A DNA stretch of 44,496 bases from Paraburkholderia graminis C4D1M (GCF_000172415.1 NZ_ABLD01000035.1:1-44496); one strand, 5' to 3'. Shown: positions 15,842 to 24,427, counted from the first letter of the stretch. The notes: a model not told the origin generated them from the sequence alone. A program made the numbers and translations.

Positions 15842-16961
15842 GCGCCACCTCGTGCACGAACCGCCCCGGCAGATAAGGCTCGACCGGAATCGCCGCCGTC
15901 TCTCCGACGATCTGCGCGGCAAGCAGCTTCGCCGTCGCAAGCGATGTCGTCACGCCCAGCCCCTCATGCCCAACGGCGAGCCACACGCCGGGCGCGGCGT
16001 CGCCGGCCGGACCGATCAGCGGCAGGCCATCCGGCGATGCCGCGCGAAAGCCGGTCCATGCGCGAATGCCGTTGAGCTGCGGCAGCATCGGCAGATAGTG
16101 CGCGGCGCGCTGCAGCATCTGCGCGAGCACGGGCATCTCGACTGCGGGGTCGGTCGTGTCGAACTGGCGCGATGAGCCGATCAGCAACTGCCCCGTCGGC
16201 CGCGGCTGCGCATTGAACGCGACGGACGTGCCCGTCGCGTGGTGCGCGCTCTTGATATAGCCGAGCTCGAGCAATTGATGATGGATCAGCTCGGGGTAAC
16301 GGTCGGTGATCAGCAGATGGCCCTTCTTCGGTTGCAGCGGCAGCGTCGGCACGAGTTCGCGAGCGCCGAGGCCGTTTGCGACGATCACATGCCGCGCGCC
16401 GCGCCGCTCGCCGTTCGCGAGCGTGACGCCGGTTGCATCCACGGAAACAACGGACGCGCCGAGCCGCACGCCGATGTTCGCCGACGCCGGCGATTGCGTC
16501 AGCAGCCACTCGGCGGCCGTCGGCGCGTACACGATGCTGTCGTGCTCGATGCGCAAACCGCCGACAAGCGACGCCGCCACCGCCGGCTCGCATTGGCGCA
16601 GCGCGGACGCGTCGAGCAGTTGCGCTGTAACGCCATGCGCTTCGTAAGCGGCGTGCATGGCGCGGGCGGCTTGCCATTCTTCTTCGTCGGCGGCGAGCCA
16701 GAGCGTGCCGCAGCGCGCGAACGCGTCGCGCGTGCGCAGCCGAGGCGCGAGTTGCAGCCAGAGGTCGCGCGAATAGAGCGAGAGCGCCAGTTCAGCGGGC
16801 GAGTCGTTCATCACGACGATATGGCCCATCCCGGCCGCCGTCGCGCCGCCGCCGATGCCTTGCGCGTCCAGCACCTCGACGCGCATGCCGAGTGCGGCGA
16901 GTTCGGCCGCGCAGGCCGCGCCGACGATGCCCGCGCCGACGATCAAGACATCCGCCGTCAT
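15834..16961 (-). CDS. lhpB: D-hydroxyproline dehydrogenase catalytic subunit (DadA/HcnC-like FAD oxidoreductase)
   Basis: 375 residues. It is the DAO-fold subunit expected to bind and oxidise cis-4-hydroxy-D-proline. The FAD site is VLIVGAGIVGAACAAELAALG at the extreme N-terminus (GxGxxG at 9-14). GGGATAAGMGHIVVMNDSP follows, and the C-terminal motif is WLAVGHEGLGVTTSLATAKLLA. The ATG at 16961 overlaps the lhpA stop by 4 bases. The order lhpA-lhpB-lhpF-lhpE equals the one described for Pseudomonas aeruginosa hydroxyproline catabolism. Confidence 0.9.
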   Translation of the reverse strand: MTADVLIVGAGIVGAACAAELAALGMRVEVLDAQGIGGGATAAGMGHIVVMNDSPAELALSLYSRDLWLQLAPRLRTRDAFARCGTLWLAADEEEWQAARAMHAAYEAHGVTAQLLDASALRQCEPAVAASLVGGLRIEHDSIVYAPTAAEWLLTQSPASANIGVRLGASVVSVDATGVTLANGERRGARHVIVANGLGARELVPTLPLQPKKGHLLITDRYPELIHHQLLELGYIKSAHHATGTSVAFNAQPRPTGQLLIGSSRQFDTTDPAVEMPVLAQMLQRAAHYLPMLPQLNGIRAWTGFRAASPDGLPLIGPAGDAAPGVWLAVGHEGLGVTTSLATAKLLAAQIVGETAAIPVEPYLPGRFVHEVAHE

Positions 16962-17905
16962 GCCGTGCGGATGCCCCACGCAAACGGATCGCGTTCGTCG
17001 AAGCAAAGCCGCCCTTCCGCCGTGATATGCGCGTGTCCGGTGATGGTCGGAATCACGCCGAGGCCGTCGTCCGCGTGACGATAGCTCGCCTCGAACACGC
17101 TGCCGATAATGCTCTCCTGCCGCCACACCGCGCCTTCGGCGAGCTTGCCGTCCGCCGCGAGGCACGCCACTTTCGCGCTGGTGCCCGTGCCGCACGGCGA
17201 GCGGTCGTACGCGTTGCCCGGACAGAGCACGAAACTGCGGCTGTCGATGCCGTCGCGCGAACCCGGCTCGAAGAGCTCGATATGGTCGATCAACGCGCCG
17301 TCGGCGCCGGTGAGCCGCTGCGCGATCAGCGCGTCGCGGATCGCGGCGCTGAACGCCGTCAACTCAGGAATGTGCGCCGGCTCCAACGGACGGCCATGTT
17401 CGGCGACGAGGAAAAACCAGTTGCCGCCCCAGCCGATGTCGCCCGTCAACACGCCATATCCCGGCACGTCCACTTGAACGGCCTCGCGATAGCGATACGC
17501 CGGCACATTGCGCACGGCGACGCTGCCGTCGTCGTTGAGCGTCGCTTCCACCACGCCGACGGGCGTCTCGATCCGATGACGCCCCGGCGCGATCCGCCCC
17601 ATATGCGCGAGCGACACCACGAGGCCGATCGTGCCGTGTCCGCACATGCCGAGATAGCCGACGTTGTTGAAGAAGATCACGCCGGCCGCGCACGACGGGT
17701 CGTCGGGTTCGCACAGCAGTGCGCCGACCACCACGTCCGAGCCGCGCGGTTCGGTGACGATGCCGGCGCGCCAGTCGTCGAAGCGCGTGCGGAATACGTC
17801 GAGCCGCTCTGCGAGCGTTCCGCCGCCGAGATCGGGGCCGCCGGACACGACGAGGCGGGTCGGTTCACCGCCGGTGTGGGAGTCGATGATATTGAGCGTT
17901 TTCAT
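16958..17905 (-). CDS. lhpA: 4-hydroxyproline 2-epimerase
   Basis: Proline-racemase-fold, cofactor-free epimerase (EC 5.1.1.8), 315 residues. It converts trans-4-hydroxy-L-proline to cis-4-hydroxy-D-proline, the first pathway step. The two catalytic Cys are visible: C88 in GYLGMCGHGTIG and C238 in YDRSPCGTGTSAK. Both being Cys excludes the dehydratase subgroup, where one is Thr. The start at 17905 fits the family N-terminus (MKTLNIIDSHTGGEPTR). No strong Shine-Dalgarno site precedes it. It is the first gene of the minus-strand lhpABFE operon. Confidence 0.95.
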   Translation of the reverse strand: MKTLNIIDSHTGGEPTRLVVSGGPDLGGGTLAERLDVFRTRFDDWRAGIVTEPRGSDVVVGALLCEPDDPSCAAGVIFFNNVGYLGMCGHGTIGLVVSLAHMGRIAPGRHRIETPVGVVEATLNDDGSVAVRNVPAYRYREAVQVDVPGYGVLTGDIGWGGNWFFLVAEHGRPLEPAHIPELTAFSAAIRDALIAQRLTGADGALIDHIELFEPGSRDGIDSRSFVLCPGNAYDRSPCGTGTSAKVACLAADGKLAEGAVWRQESIIGSVFEASYRHADDGLGVIPTITGHAHITAEGRLCFDERDPFAWGIRTA

Positions 17906-17950
17906 GACGCACATGGTAGGAACGGCGCACGCGCGAGTCTTGGTGCGACT

Positions 17951-17979
17951 GCGCGTGGATTGTGACGATTTCGGCATAG
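17951..17979 (+). promoter_or_regulatory. Regulatory element, lhpA-proximal copy
   Basis: This element consists of GCGCGTGG, 4 variable bases, then TGACGATTTCGGCATAG. It recurs as an inverted copy at 18174-18202, with 25 of 29 positions identical and the last 17 perfect. It lies 46 bases upstream of the lhpA start codon, at a promoter-like distance. It is the probable binding site of the local activator. Confidence 0.75.
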
Positions 17980-18173
17980 GTTGTAGTTTTACCGCTGCGT
18001 GGTTCCGCAGGCCACGCAACGCTGAATGAACTTGCGGCCGCGCCTCGGCCGCAGCGGCAAAGGCACGGCCGTTTGCCCAGCGCGGACCGCCGCGCACGCA
18101 CCGGCCAGCCGCCTCTTAACATATCGCAAAAACGCAGCACCGCCCCACGGCCGCATTGCGGCCCAGAACCCCA

Positions 18174-18202
18174 CTATGCCGAAATCGTCATCCGCCACGC
18201 GC
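18174..18202 (-). promoter_or_regulatory. Regulatory element, lhpC-proximal copy
   Basis: Inverted copy of the element at 17951-17979 (CTATGCCGAAATCGTCA at 18174-18190, then CCACGCGC at 18195-18202). It stands 71 bases before the lhpC GTG start. The 194 bases between the copies (17980-18173) contain GC-rich hairpins such as GGCCGCATTGCGGCC but no gene. One site per divergent promoter is the simplest reading. Confidence 0.75.
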
Positions 18203-18273
18203 GATTGACGCAAGACGGCGGCGTTTTCGCTGCTTACACTGCGCTTCGACTCATCACATTCAGGAGAGCAGTC

Positions 18274-19179
18274 GTGGCGCATATCTGGGAAGGCGTATTG
18301 CCGGCGGTCACCACCAAGTTCAACGCGGATTTCAGCATAGACCGTGCGTGGACCGCAAAGAATATCGAAGCGCAGATCGACGCGGGCGTGGACGGCATCA
18401 TCGTGTGCGGATCGCTTGGCGAAGCGTCGACGCTCTCGCTTGACGAAAAGCTGGAAGTGCTCGACATCGCCGTGGACGCCTCGCGCGGCCGCGTGCCGGT
18501 GCTGCTGACGATCGCGGAAAACAGCACGCTCGACGCGTGCCGCCAGGCCGAACACGGCAGCCGGCGCGGCGCCGCCGGTTTCATGGTGCTGCCGGGCCTG
18601 CGCTATCTGTCCGATCGGCGCGAGACGCTGCATCACTTTCGCAGCGTCGCCGACGCAAGCGCGCTGCCGCTGATGATCTACAACAATCCGCTCGCGTACG
18701 GCGTCGATATGACGCCCGAGATGTTCGCCGAAATCGCCGACGAGAAAAAGATCGTCGCGATCAAGGAATCATGCGGCGACGTGCGGCGCGTGACCGATCT
18801 GATCAACGCGGTCGGCGACCGCTTCGCGATTCTGTGCGGCGTCGACAATCTCGCGATGGAAGCCATCCTGATGGGCGCGCATGGCTGGGTGGCCGGTCTC
18901 GTGTGCGCGTTTCCGCATGAGACGGTGGCGATTTACAAGCTGTTGAAAGCGGGACGCCTGGAAGAAGCGCGGGCGATTTACCGCTGGTTCGCGCCGCTGC
19001 TCGCGCTCGACGTATCGTCGAAGCTGGTTCAGAACATCAAGCTCGCCGAAGCGATGGTGGGACTCGGCACGGAGCCGGTGCGCCCGCCGCGCCTGCCGCT
19101 TGCGGGCGACGAGCGCGCGGCGGTGGAAGCGTTGATCCGCAAGGCGCTTGAAACGCGGCCGCAATTGCCGCGCCTTTGA
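18274..19179 (+). CDS. lhpC: Delta-1-pyrroline-4-hydroxy-2-carboxylate deaminase (DapA family)
   Basis: TIM-barrel class I lyase-fold enzyme, 301 residues. It deaminates pyrroline-4-hydroxy-2-carboxylate to alpha-ketoglutarate semialdehyde (EC 3.5.4.22). The Schiff-base lysine is K164 (VAIKESCGD) and the Tyr relay is Y136 (MIYNNPLAYG), both canonical. The start is GTG at 18274 with AGGAGAG 7 bases upstream; a far-upstream in-frame ATG would read through the regulatory region. It is divergent from lhpABFE and completes the route from hydroxyproline. The following alpha-KGSA dehydrogenase gene is not in this window. Confidence 0.9.
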   Translation: MAHIWEGVLPAVTTKFNADFSIDRAWTAKNIEAQIDAGVDGIIVCGSLGEASTLSLDEKLEVLDIAVDASRGRVPVLLTIAENSTLDACRQAEHGSRRGAAGFMVLPGLRYLSDRRETLHHFRSVADASALPLMIYNNPLAYGVDMTPEMFAEIADEKKIVAIKESCGDVRRVTDLINAVGDRFAILCGVDNLAMEAILMGAHGWVAGLVCAFPHETVAIYKLLKAGRLEEARAIYRWFAPLLALDVSSKLVQNIKLAEAMVGLGTEPVRPPRLPLAGDERAAVEALIRKALETRPQLPRL

Positions 19180-19218
19180 GCGAGTGCCGGTGTGCGAGTT
19201 TGAGCGTGAATAAAGGCT

Positions 19219-19941
19219 TCAGGCCGCCTGCGGCTGCGCGTGCACGGCGTCCTCGTGACGCAGATGCAGCAGCCTGTAGCCGCTCTTATAAACCGGCTGC
19301 AAGCGAAACTCGTTTTGCGGCTCGATTGCGAGCAACAGACGCAGCCGCGACACGTGGCTGTCGATGGTGCGCGTGAACTCGCGGAATTCGCGGCCCCACA
19401 CCATCGCGAAAATGTGATCGCGCGACATCACGCGGCCAATGTTCGAGAAGAACAGCGAAGCGAGCCGGTATTGCGTGCCGGACAAGGCGACCGGCTGGCC
19501 GCGCAGCATGACGACCTGGCGATGCGTGTCGAAGCGGTACGGGCCCACGTCGAAGCTCGCGGTGCCGAAGCGCTCCGGATAGGCGCGCCGCAGCAACGCC
19601 GTGACGCGCTCGCGGAATTCGGCCGGGCGCAGCGGCAGTGACGCGTAGTCGTCGGCGCCGTTGACGAACGCGCGCACCATGCTCTCCTCGGACGTGTCGC
19701 GCGACACGAAAATCACCGGCATCCGGTCGCCGCCGACCGCGCGCGCCGTGCGCAACACCTCGGTGCCCGACAGGCGCGTGCCGTGCCAGTCCAGCACCAG
19801 CAGATCCACGGTGGATCGGGCAAGCGTTTTCGACATGGTGAGACCGTCGTCGTAGCCCGCGCAGGTATGGCCCGCGCTCGTCAGAATCTTTTCAATCGAC
19901 TGACGCATGACGGGATCACGTTGGAGAATGGCAATGCGCAT
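19219..19941 (-). CDS. Atypical orphan OmpR/PhoB-type response regulator
   Basis: 240 residues from the ATG at 19941; a start at 19953 is equally possible, and neither has a clear ribosome site. The receiver domain is at 1-115 and the winged-helix output domain at about 130-225 (LSGTQYRLASLFF, then GREFREFTRTIDSHVSRLR). D51 in LLVLDWHG is the phosphoacceptor position. The acidic pocket is altered (E-D-D replaced by Q7-R8-D9), and the invariant Lys before Pro is Leu102 (YASLPLRP). These losses suggest phosphorylation-independent or altered signalling. No histidine kinase adjoins it. It is convergent with lhpC and divergent from an MHS transporter gene, which could be its target. Confidence 0.88.
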   Translation of the reverse strand: MRIAILQRDPVMRQSIEKILTSAGHTCAGYDDGLTMSKTLARSTVDLLVLDWHGTRLSGTEVLRTARAVGGDRMPVIFVSRDTSEESMVRAFVNGADDYASLPLRPAEFRERVTALLRRAYPERFGTASFDVGPYRFDTHRQVVMLRGQPVALSGTQYRLASLFFSNIGRVMSRDHIFAMVWGREFREFTRTIDSHVSRLRLLLAIEPQNEFRLQPVYKSGYRLLHLRHEDAVHAQPQAA

Positions 19942-20337
19942 GGGATGACTCATAACTGATGGCGTGGACGCGATTCTCGAAGGCCCACCCGCGCTATCCC
20001 ATAGGACCAATCCTAATTTAGCGTTTGCTCAGACGAATCCGCTCGACGAATCGCCGACGGACTACAGCCGACTTCCTGTACCCAGGCCCGGCTTTCCCCA
20101 AGCCCGCCACGAAACGCGGACTCAAGCAGAACTTTCCCAATCTAATTAAGCACTTCCCGAGGCGAATCGCTTTCATCCTGTAAAATCGCCGGTTGGCTTA
20201 CTTCGTCATCGCGCCGCCCTACCCGGGACGGCGCGCCGGTGTCCCGCGCTCTACCCAGCCGTTGCCACACTTCTCGCCCGACGAGCGCCGTTTTTCCACG
20301 CCACACGTGGTTTCCAATTCAACACAACGACATAGCA
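19942..20337. other. Intergenic region between response regulator and MHS transporter genes
   Basis: About 396 bases with no gene found. It is relatively AT-rich around 20010-20180 for this window (for example AATCTAATTAAG near 20140 and TAAAAT at 20181-20186), so it probably carries both divergent promoters. No convincing -35/-10 pair or palindrome stood out. Confidence 0.5.
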
Positions 20338-21639
20338 ATGCAAGCGACAAATCTGGGTGGAGCGCAGGCTGTCACCCCACGCCCGCTTGGGCGCAGCGAC
20401 TATAAAACGCTCGGCCTCGCGGCCTTGGGCGGCGCGCTCGAGTTCTACGACTTCATCATCTTCGTGTTTTTTGCGCCGGCAATCGGCCAGCTATTCTTTC
20501 CGGCCGCGATGCCGGATTGGCTCCGCCAGGTGCAGACCTTCGGCATCTTCGCCGCGGGTTATCTGGCGCGGCCGCTCGGCGGCATCATCATGGCGCACTT
20601 CGGCGATCTGTTCGGCCGCAAGCGCATGTTCACGCTGAGCGTGCTGCTCATGTCCGTGCCGACGCTGATGATGGGTCTCCTGCCCACCTACGCGAGCATC
20701 GGCGTGATGGCGCCGGTTCTTCTGCTGCTGTTTCGCGTGATGCAGGGCGCGGCGGTCGGCGGCGAGGTGCCGGGCGCGTGGGTGTTCGTCTCCGAGCACG
20801 TACCCGAGCGGCACATCGGCTATGCGTGCGGCACGCTGACGGCCGGGCTGACGGCGGGCATCCTGCTCGGCTCGCTGATCGCGTCGGCGGTGAATCGCAA
20901 CTTTGCGCCCGCTGAAATCGCCGATTACGCGTGGCGCATTCCGTTCCTGATCGGCGGCGTGTTCGGCATGTTCTCGGTTTATCTGCGCCGCTGGCTGCAC
21001 GAGACGCCGGTGTTCGCCGAACTCAAGCAACGCAAGGCGATTGCCGCCGAAGTGCCGCTCAAGGCCGTGCTGCGCGACCACGGCCGTGCGGTCATCGTGT
21101 CGATGCTGCTCACGTGGATGCTGTCGGCCGCGATCGTCGTCGTGATCCTGATGACGCCGACGCTGCTGCAAAAGCAGTTTCACATCGCGCCGGCCACCGC
21201 GCTGCTCGCGAACTGCGTGGGGACGCTGTGCCTGACGATCGGCTGCGTGATGGCGGGCTCGATCGCCGGGCGCGTCGGCGCGGGGCGCACCATTTTCATC
21301 GGCGGCCTGGCGCTGGCGGCGACCTACTACGCGATGTTCCAGCAACTCGCCGTCGATACGTCCACGCTCGTGCCGCTGTACGGCGTGACCGGTCTGCTCG
21401 TCGGCGTGATCGGCGCGATTCCGTTCGTGATGGTGAAAGCCTTTCCGCCGGTCGTGCGCTTCTCGGGCATCTCGTTTTCGTACAACGTCGCGTACGCGAT
21501 CTTCGGCGGGCTGACGCCGATCGCCGTCTCGCTGATGATGAAATCGAATCCGATGGCCGCGCCGTTGTACGTCGGCACGATCTGCGTGCTGGGCGCGCTG
21601 ACTGCGCTCTTCATCAAGGACGCGCCGCACAAGCGCTGA
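20338..21639 (+). CDS. MFS transporter of the MHS (metabolite:H+ symporter) family
   Basis: Inner-membrane symporter, 433 residues, about 12 helices. The first helix region LGGALEFYDFIIFVFFAP, the GIIMAHFGDLFGRKRMF loop and QGAAVGGEVPGAW are hallmarks of the MHS group (ShiA, ProP, CitA, alpha-ketoglutarate permease). A conserved-type Arg occurs in LRRWLHETPVF after helix 6. The start at 20338 is the ATG nearest the domain; an earlier in-frame ATG at 20239 adds an unconserved basic tail. The nearby hydroxyproline genes and ProP relatedness make hydroxyproline/proline or an organic acid reasonable substrates, but sequence does not settle it. Confidence 0.87.
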   Translation: MQATNLGGAQAVTPRPLGRSDYKTLGLAALGGALEFYDFIIFVFFAPAIGQLFFPAAMPDWLRQVQTFGIFAAGYLARPLGGIIMAHFGDLFGRKRMFTLSVLLMSVPTLMMGLLPTYASIGVMAPVLLLLFRVMQGAAVGGEVPGAWVFVSEHVPERHIGYACGTLTAGLTAGILLGSLIASAVNRNFAPAEIADYAWRIPFLIGGVFGMFSVYLRRWLHETPVFAELKQRKAIAAEVPLKAVLRDHGRAVIVSMLLTWMLSAAIVVVILMTPTLLQKQFHIAPATALLANCVGTLCLTIGCVMAGSIAGRVGAGRTIFIGGLALAATYYAMFQQLAVDTSTLVPLYGVTGLLVGVIGAIPFVMVKAFPPVVRFSGISFSYNVAYAIFGGLTPIAVSLMMKSNPMAAPLYVGTICVLGALTALFIKDAPHKR

Positions 21640-21663
21640 TCCTCCGTGTGCGCTCATGAATGA

Positions 21664-21699
21664 CGCGAACGGCGCGCCTTTGACGGCGCGCCGTTCGCG
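21664..21699. terminator. Strong hairpin after the MHS transporter gene
   Basis: A perfect 15-bp GC-rich stem (CGCGAACGGCGCGCC and its complement) with the 6-base loop TTTGAC, 25 bases after the stop codon. No T run follows, so it may be a transcript-stabilising or Rho-assisted 3' end and not a classical terminator. Confidence 0.5.
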
Positions 21700-21829
21700 C
21701 ATGTGCGAGCGAGTGCGTTCGTTCAGGCGGCGACGCGACTGAGCGCATATCCTGCACGGTCTTTCACCGACATCGACACTTCACGCCGGCCCGAAACATC
21801 GGGCGCGCCATCGGCCTACGATGTGTCGC

Positions 21830-23274
21830 ATGAACTCCCAAAAAACACCCGTTTCGCCCGCCCTCGGCCGCGTGCTCGCGACCGTCAGCGTCGGCTTCGT
21901 CGTCACGCAGTTGGACGTGACCATCGTCAATATTGCGCTGCCGCAGATCGGCGCGAATCTGCACGCGAACGTCGCGGGCCTGCAATGGGTCGTCGATGCG
22001 TACACGCTCGCCTTCGCCGTGCTGATGCTGTCGGCCGGCGCGCTCGGCGACCGCTTCGGCGCGCGCCGGCTGTATGCGGCTGGCATCGTGCTGTTCGCGC
22101 TGGCGTCGCTTGCCTGCGGCCTCGCGCTCGACGCGCCGATGCTCGTCGCGGCCCGCGCGCTGCAAGGCGTCGGCGCCGCCGCGATGCTGCCGAATTCGTT
22201 GGCGCTGCTCAACCAGTCGTACGGGCACGACCCGAAACTTCGCGCCCGCGCGGTCGGACTGTGGACGGCCTCGGGCGCCATTTCGATCGCCGCCGGCCCG
22301 GTGTTGGGCGGCGTGCTGATCGCGGCCTTCGGCTGGCGCAGCATTTTCCTCGTCAATCTGCCGATTTGCGCCGCCGGCTTTCTCGCGACCTTGCTGTGGG
22401 TGCCGCGTCCGCAGGCCGCCGCGAAAGCGGATACCAGCCCGCGCGGCATCGATCTCGGCGGCCAGTCGCTCGCCATCGTCGCGTTGACGGCGTTCGTCGC
22501 CGCCGTGATCGAATGGCGGCCGCTCGGGCTCACTCATCCGCTCGTCGCGGGCGGCTTCGTGCTCGCGGCGCTCGCGGGCGGCGCCTTCGTCGCCGTCGAA
22601 GTGCGGGCGCGCGCGCCGATGCTGCCGCTCTCACTCTTCGGCAAGCGCAGCTTCAGCGCGGCCGTGCTGTTCGGCATCTGCGTGAACATGACTTATTACG
22701 GCATGGTCTTCGTGCTGAGCCTGTATTTGCAGCGGGCGCGCGGCTACACGCCGTTGCAGGCCGGGCTCGCGTTTTTGCCGCTGACCGGCGGCTTCCTGAT
22801 TTCGAACGTGGCAAGCGGCTGGGTGGTCGGGCGCTTCGGCGTGCGTGTGCCAATGATCGCCGGCGCCATCACCGCCGGGCTCGGCTACGGCCTGCTGCAT
22901 TTCGTCGATGCCGGCACGCCGCTCATCGGCTTGCTGCTGCCGTTCCTGCTGATCCCGTCCGGCATGGGGCTCGCCGTTCCGGCGATGACGACCGCCGTGC
23001 TGGCATCGGTGGAAGCGCGGCGCGCGGGCACGGCATCGGCGGTATTGAACACGGCGCGCCAGGCGGGTGGCGCGGTGGGCGTGGCCGCCTTCGCGCGCTC
23101 GCGAGCGGCTCCGCGGCGACGCAAATCGTTGCCGGCATGCAGACGGCGACGGCGATCTCGGTCGGGCTGCTGGTGTTCGGCGGCGTGATGAGTTGCCTCG
23201 TGCATCCGCAGCCGCATTCGTCGTCGACGGCGCGGGGCGACGCGGACTCCGTGCGCGTGGGTAATTCGCGCTGA
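21830..23274 (+). pseudogene. DHA2-type MFS transporter with an apparent 1-base frameshift near the 3' end
   Basis: The DHA2 (EmrB/QacA-like) drug:H+ antiporter family exports toxic compounds. The N-terminus (VTQLDVTIVNIALPQIGANL), motif GALGDRFGARRL and helix-5 RALQGVGAAAMLPNSLALL are clear. The frame from 21830 is intact for about 420 codons, through GTASAVLNTARQAGGAVGVAAF. It then turns into Arg-rich nonsense (SRAAPRRRKSLPAC...) and stops at 23188. The frame one base earlier continues as ALASGSAATQIVAGMQTATA plus a last membrane helix (ISVGLLVFGGVMSCLVH) and stops at 23274. One missing G near 23092-23093 (TTCGCGCG for TTCGGCGCG) explains this. It is either a real recent mutation or a sequence error. 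A start at 21821 is also possible. Confidence 0.82.
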
Positions 23275-23360
23275 TGTTGCAGACTGGCTGTCGAGGCTTC
23301 GTGCGCCGCGTCTCGGTTCGCGTTCGTTCGTCTCGGCTCGCCTTTAAACGCACGCGCAAT

Positions 23361-23398
23361 AAAAAACGACCCCGGCGGCTCGAGGCCACAGGGGTCGT
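23361..23398 (-). terminator. Rho-independent terminator for the minus-strand small-gene series
   Basis: An 8-bp stem (ACGACCCC at 23366-23373, GGGGTCGT at 23391-23398) followed on the minus strand by six T. It lies 79 bases beyond the stop of the last minus-strand gene (23477) and also faces the end of the DHA2 gene. Confidence 0.82.
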
Positions 23399-23476
23399 CA
23401 GCAGTCTATCCGACGTCTACTAGACATGTATCAGGCGCTCAGCCACGAGCGCGCCCTGCACCACTGCGCCGGCGAG

Positions 23477-23749
23477 CTACAGCGGCGCTTCCTGAATCGT
23501 GCCGGTGTTGATCGCGGCTTCGATCAGCCCTTCGTTTTGCGCCTTGCTGATTGCATCGGCGATCAGTTTTTCCGGCTCTTCGATCTCCGCCTTGATCGCG
23601 CCCAGGAATCCGGACGCATCGAGAACGACGAGCGTTTTCGCGGAATCGGCAAGGCTGATGATCACGCGATGCGGCGTGGGCCCTTCGCCAAGACTCGCGC
23701 ACAACTGCAGCACCTTGCCCCCAATGGATTGCTCGAAACTTTGAATCAT
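23477..23749 (-). CDS. Small protein of unknown function
   Basis: 90 residues starting at 23749 with AGGGAG 7 bases upstream. It has a beta-strand-like centre (HRVIISLADSAKTLVVLDASGFLGAIKAEI) and an acidic, helical C-terminal half (EEPEKLIADAISKAQNEGLIEAAINTG). No signal peptide, membrane segment or known motif is visible. It is the last gene before a good terminator in the minus-strand series SnoaL - membrane protein - FucU - DoxX. I do not recognise a family. Confidence 0.75.
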   Translation of the reverse strand: MIQSFEQSIGGKVLQLCASLGEGPTPHRVIISLADSAKTLVVLDASGFLGAIKAEIEEPEKLIADAISKAQNEGLIEAAINTGTIQEAPL

Positions 23750-23816
23750 ATGTGCTCCCTTGATTGCGGCCGAATACGGCAGCCGGTCAAACCGGCTAAA
23801 TCGTGAACGCGGGCGC

Positions 23817-24248
23817 TCAAAGGCCCAACCCGCTGCGCGGCGCGCGCGCACCGTCGATACTGATACGCCCCGCGCCGGTCACGAACAGCAGCAGAAAACC
23901 ACCGGCGATACCGATGTTTTTCCAGAAATGAATCACCATGTCGCGCTGCAAGGCGGCGTCGGTCACATTCCAGAAGTCGTGGCCCAGGACCGCGGTTGCC
24001 ACCGTGTAGACCGCCATGATGAGCGCGAGCGGACGCACCTTGAAGCCGACGATCAACAGCAGGCCGCCCAATGCCTCCACGGCGGTGGCGATCGGCGCGG
24101 CGATCTGCACGAACGGCACGCCCTTCGAATGCAGGTAGCCGACAAAGCCCGCATAGCCCAGCAGTTTCATCACGCCGCCCCACAGGAACAGAACAGCAAG
24201 CGCGATACGCGCGATGAGAATAACGCCGGAATCGACGGGACGCGTCAT
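23817..24248 (-). CDS. DoxX-family membrane protein
   Basis: 143 residues with four predicted membrane helices: IARIALAVLFLWGGVMKLLGY, a second near 50-75 (AAPIATAVEALGGLLLIVGF), then PLALIMAVYTVATAVLGHDFW and IAGGFLLLFVTGAGRISID. The first-helix pattern (RIALAVLFLWGGVMKL) and the late GAGRISIDG motif are typical of DoxX/YphA proteins, which are linked to redox or thiol stress in some bacteria. The ATG at 24248 has AGGAG about 8 bases upstream. It lies 67 bases before the unknown small gene and 209 after fucU. No specific reaction can be assigned. Confidence 0.87.
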   Translation of the reverse strand: MTRPVDSGVILIARIALAVLFLWGGVMKLLGYAGFVGYLHSKGVPFVQIAAPIATAVEALGGLLLIVGFKVRPLALIMAVYTVATAVLGHDFWNVTDAALQRDMVIHFWKNIGIAGGFLLLFVTGAGRISIDGARAPRSGLGL

Positions 24249-24427
24249 GAGGTGCTCCTGTAGATGAATAAGCAGCAGACCCGGTGAAAGGGCCACAGTT
24301 CCCTGCTTTGCCTCTGAGCATAAGTGGATTGCCCGCGCTTTCCAAGGCGGGCAAGCGTTGGATGCGTAGTCTGCGACGCCGGGGATGCCCGGCGGCACGA
24401 TTGGCTTCAAACGTCTTCACCGACGCT

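Noticed and set aside
14253..16961. Hydrogen cyanide synthase hcnABC
   Set aside because: Subunit types are similar, but the gene order and linkage to hydroxyproline epimerase and lhpC point to D-hydroxyproline dehydrogenase.
20491..21702. A 403-codon open frame antisense to the MHS transporter
   Set aside because: Shadow frame; the plus-strand transporter with its MHS motifs explains the region.
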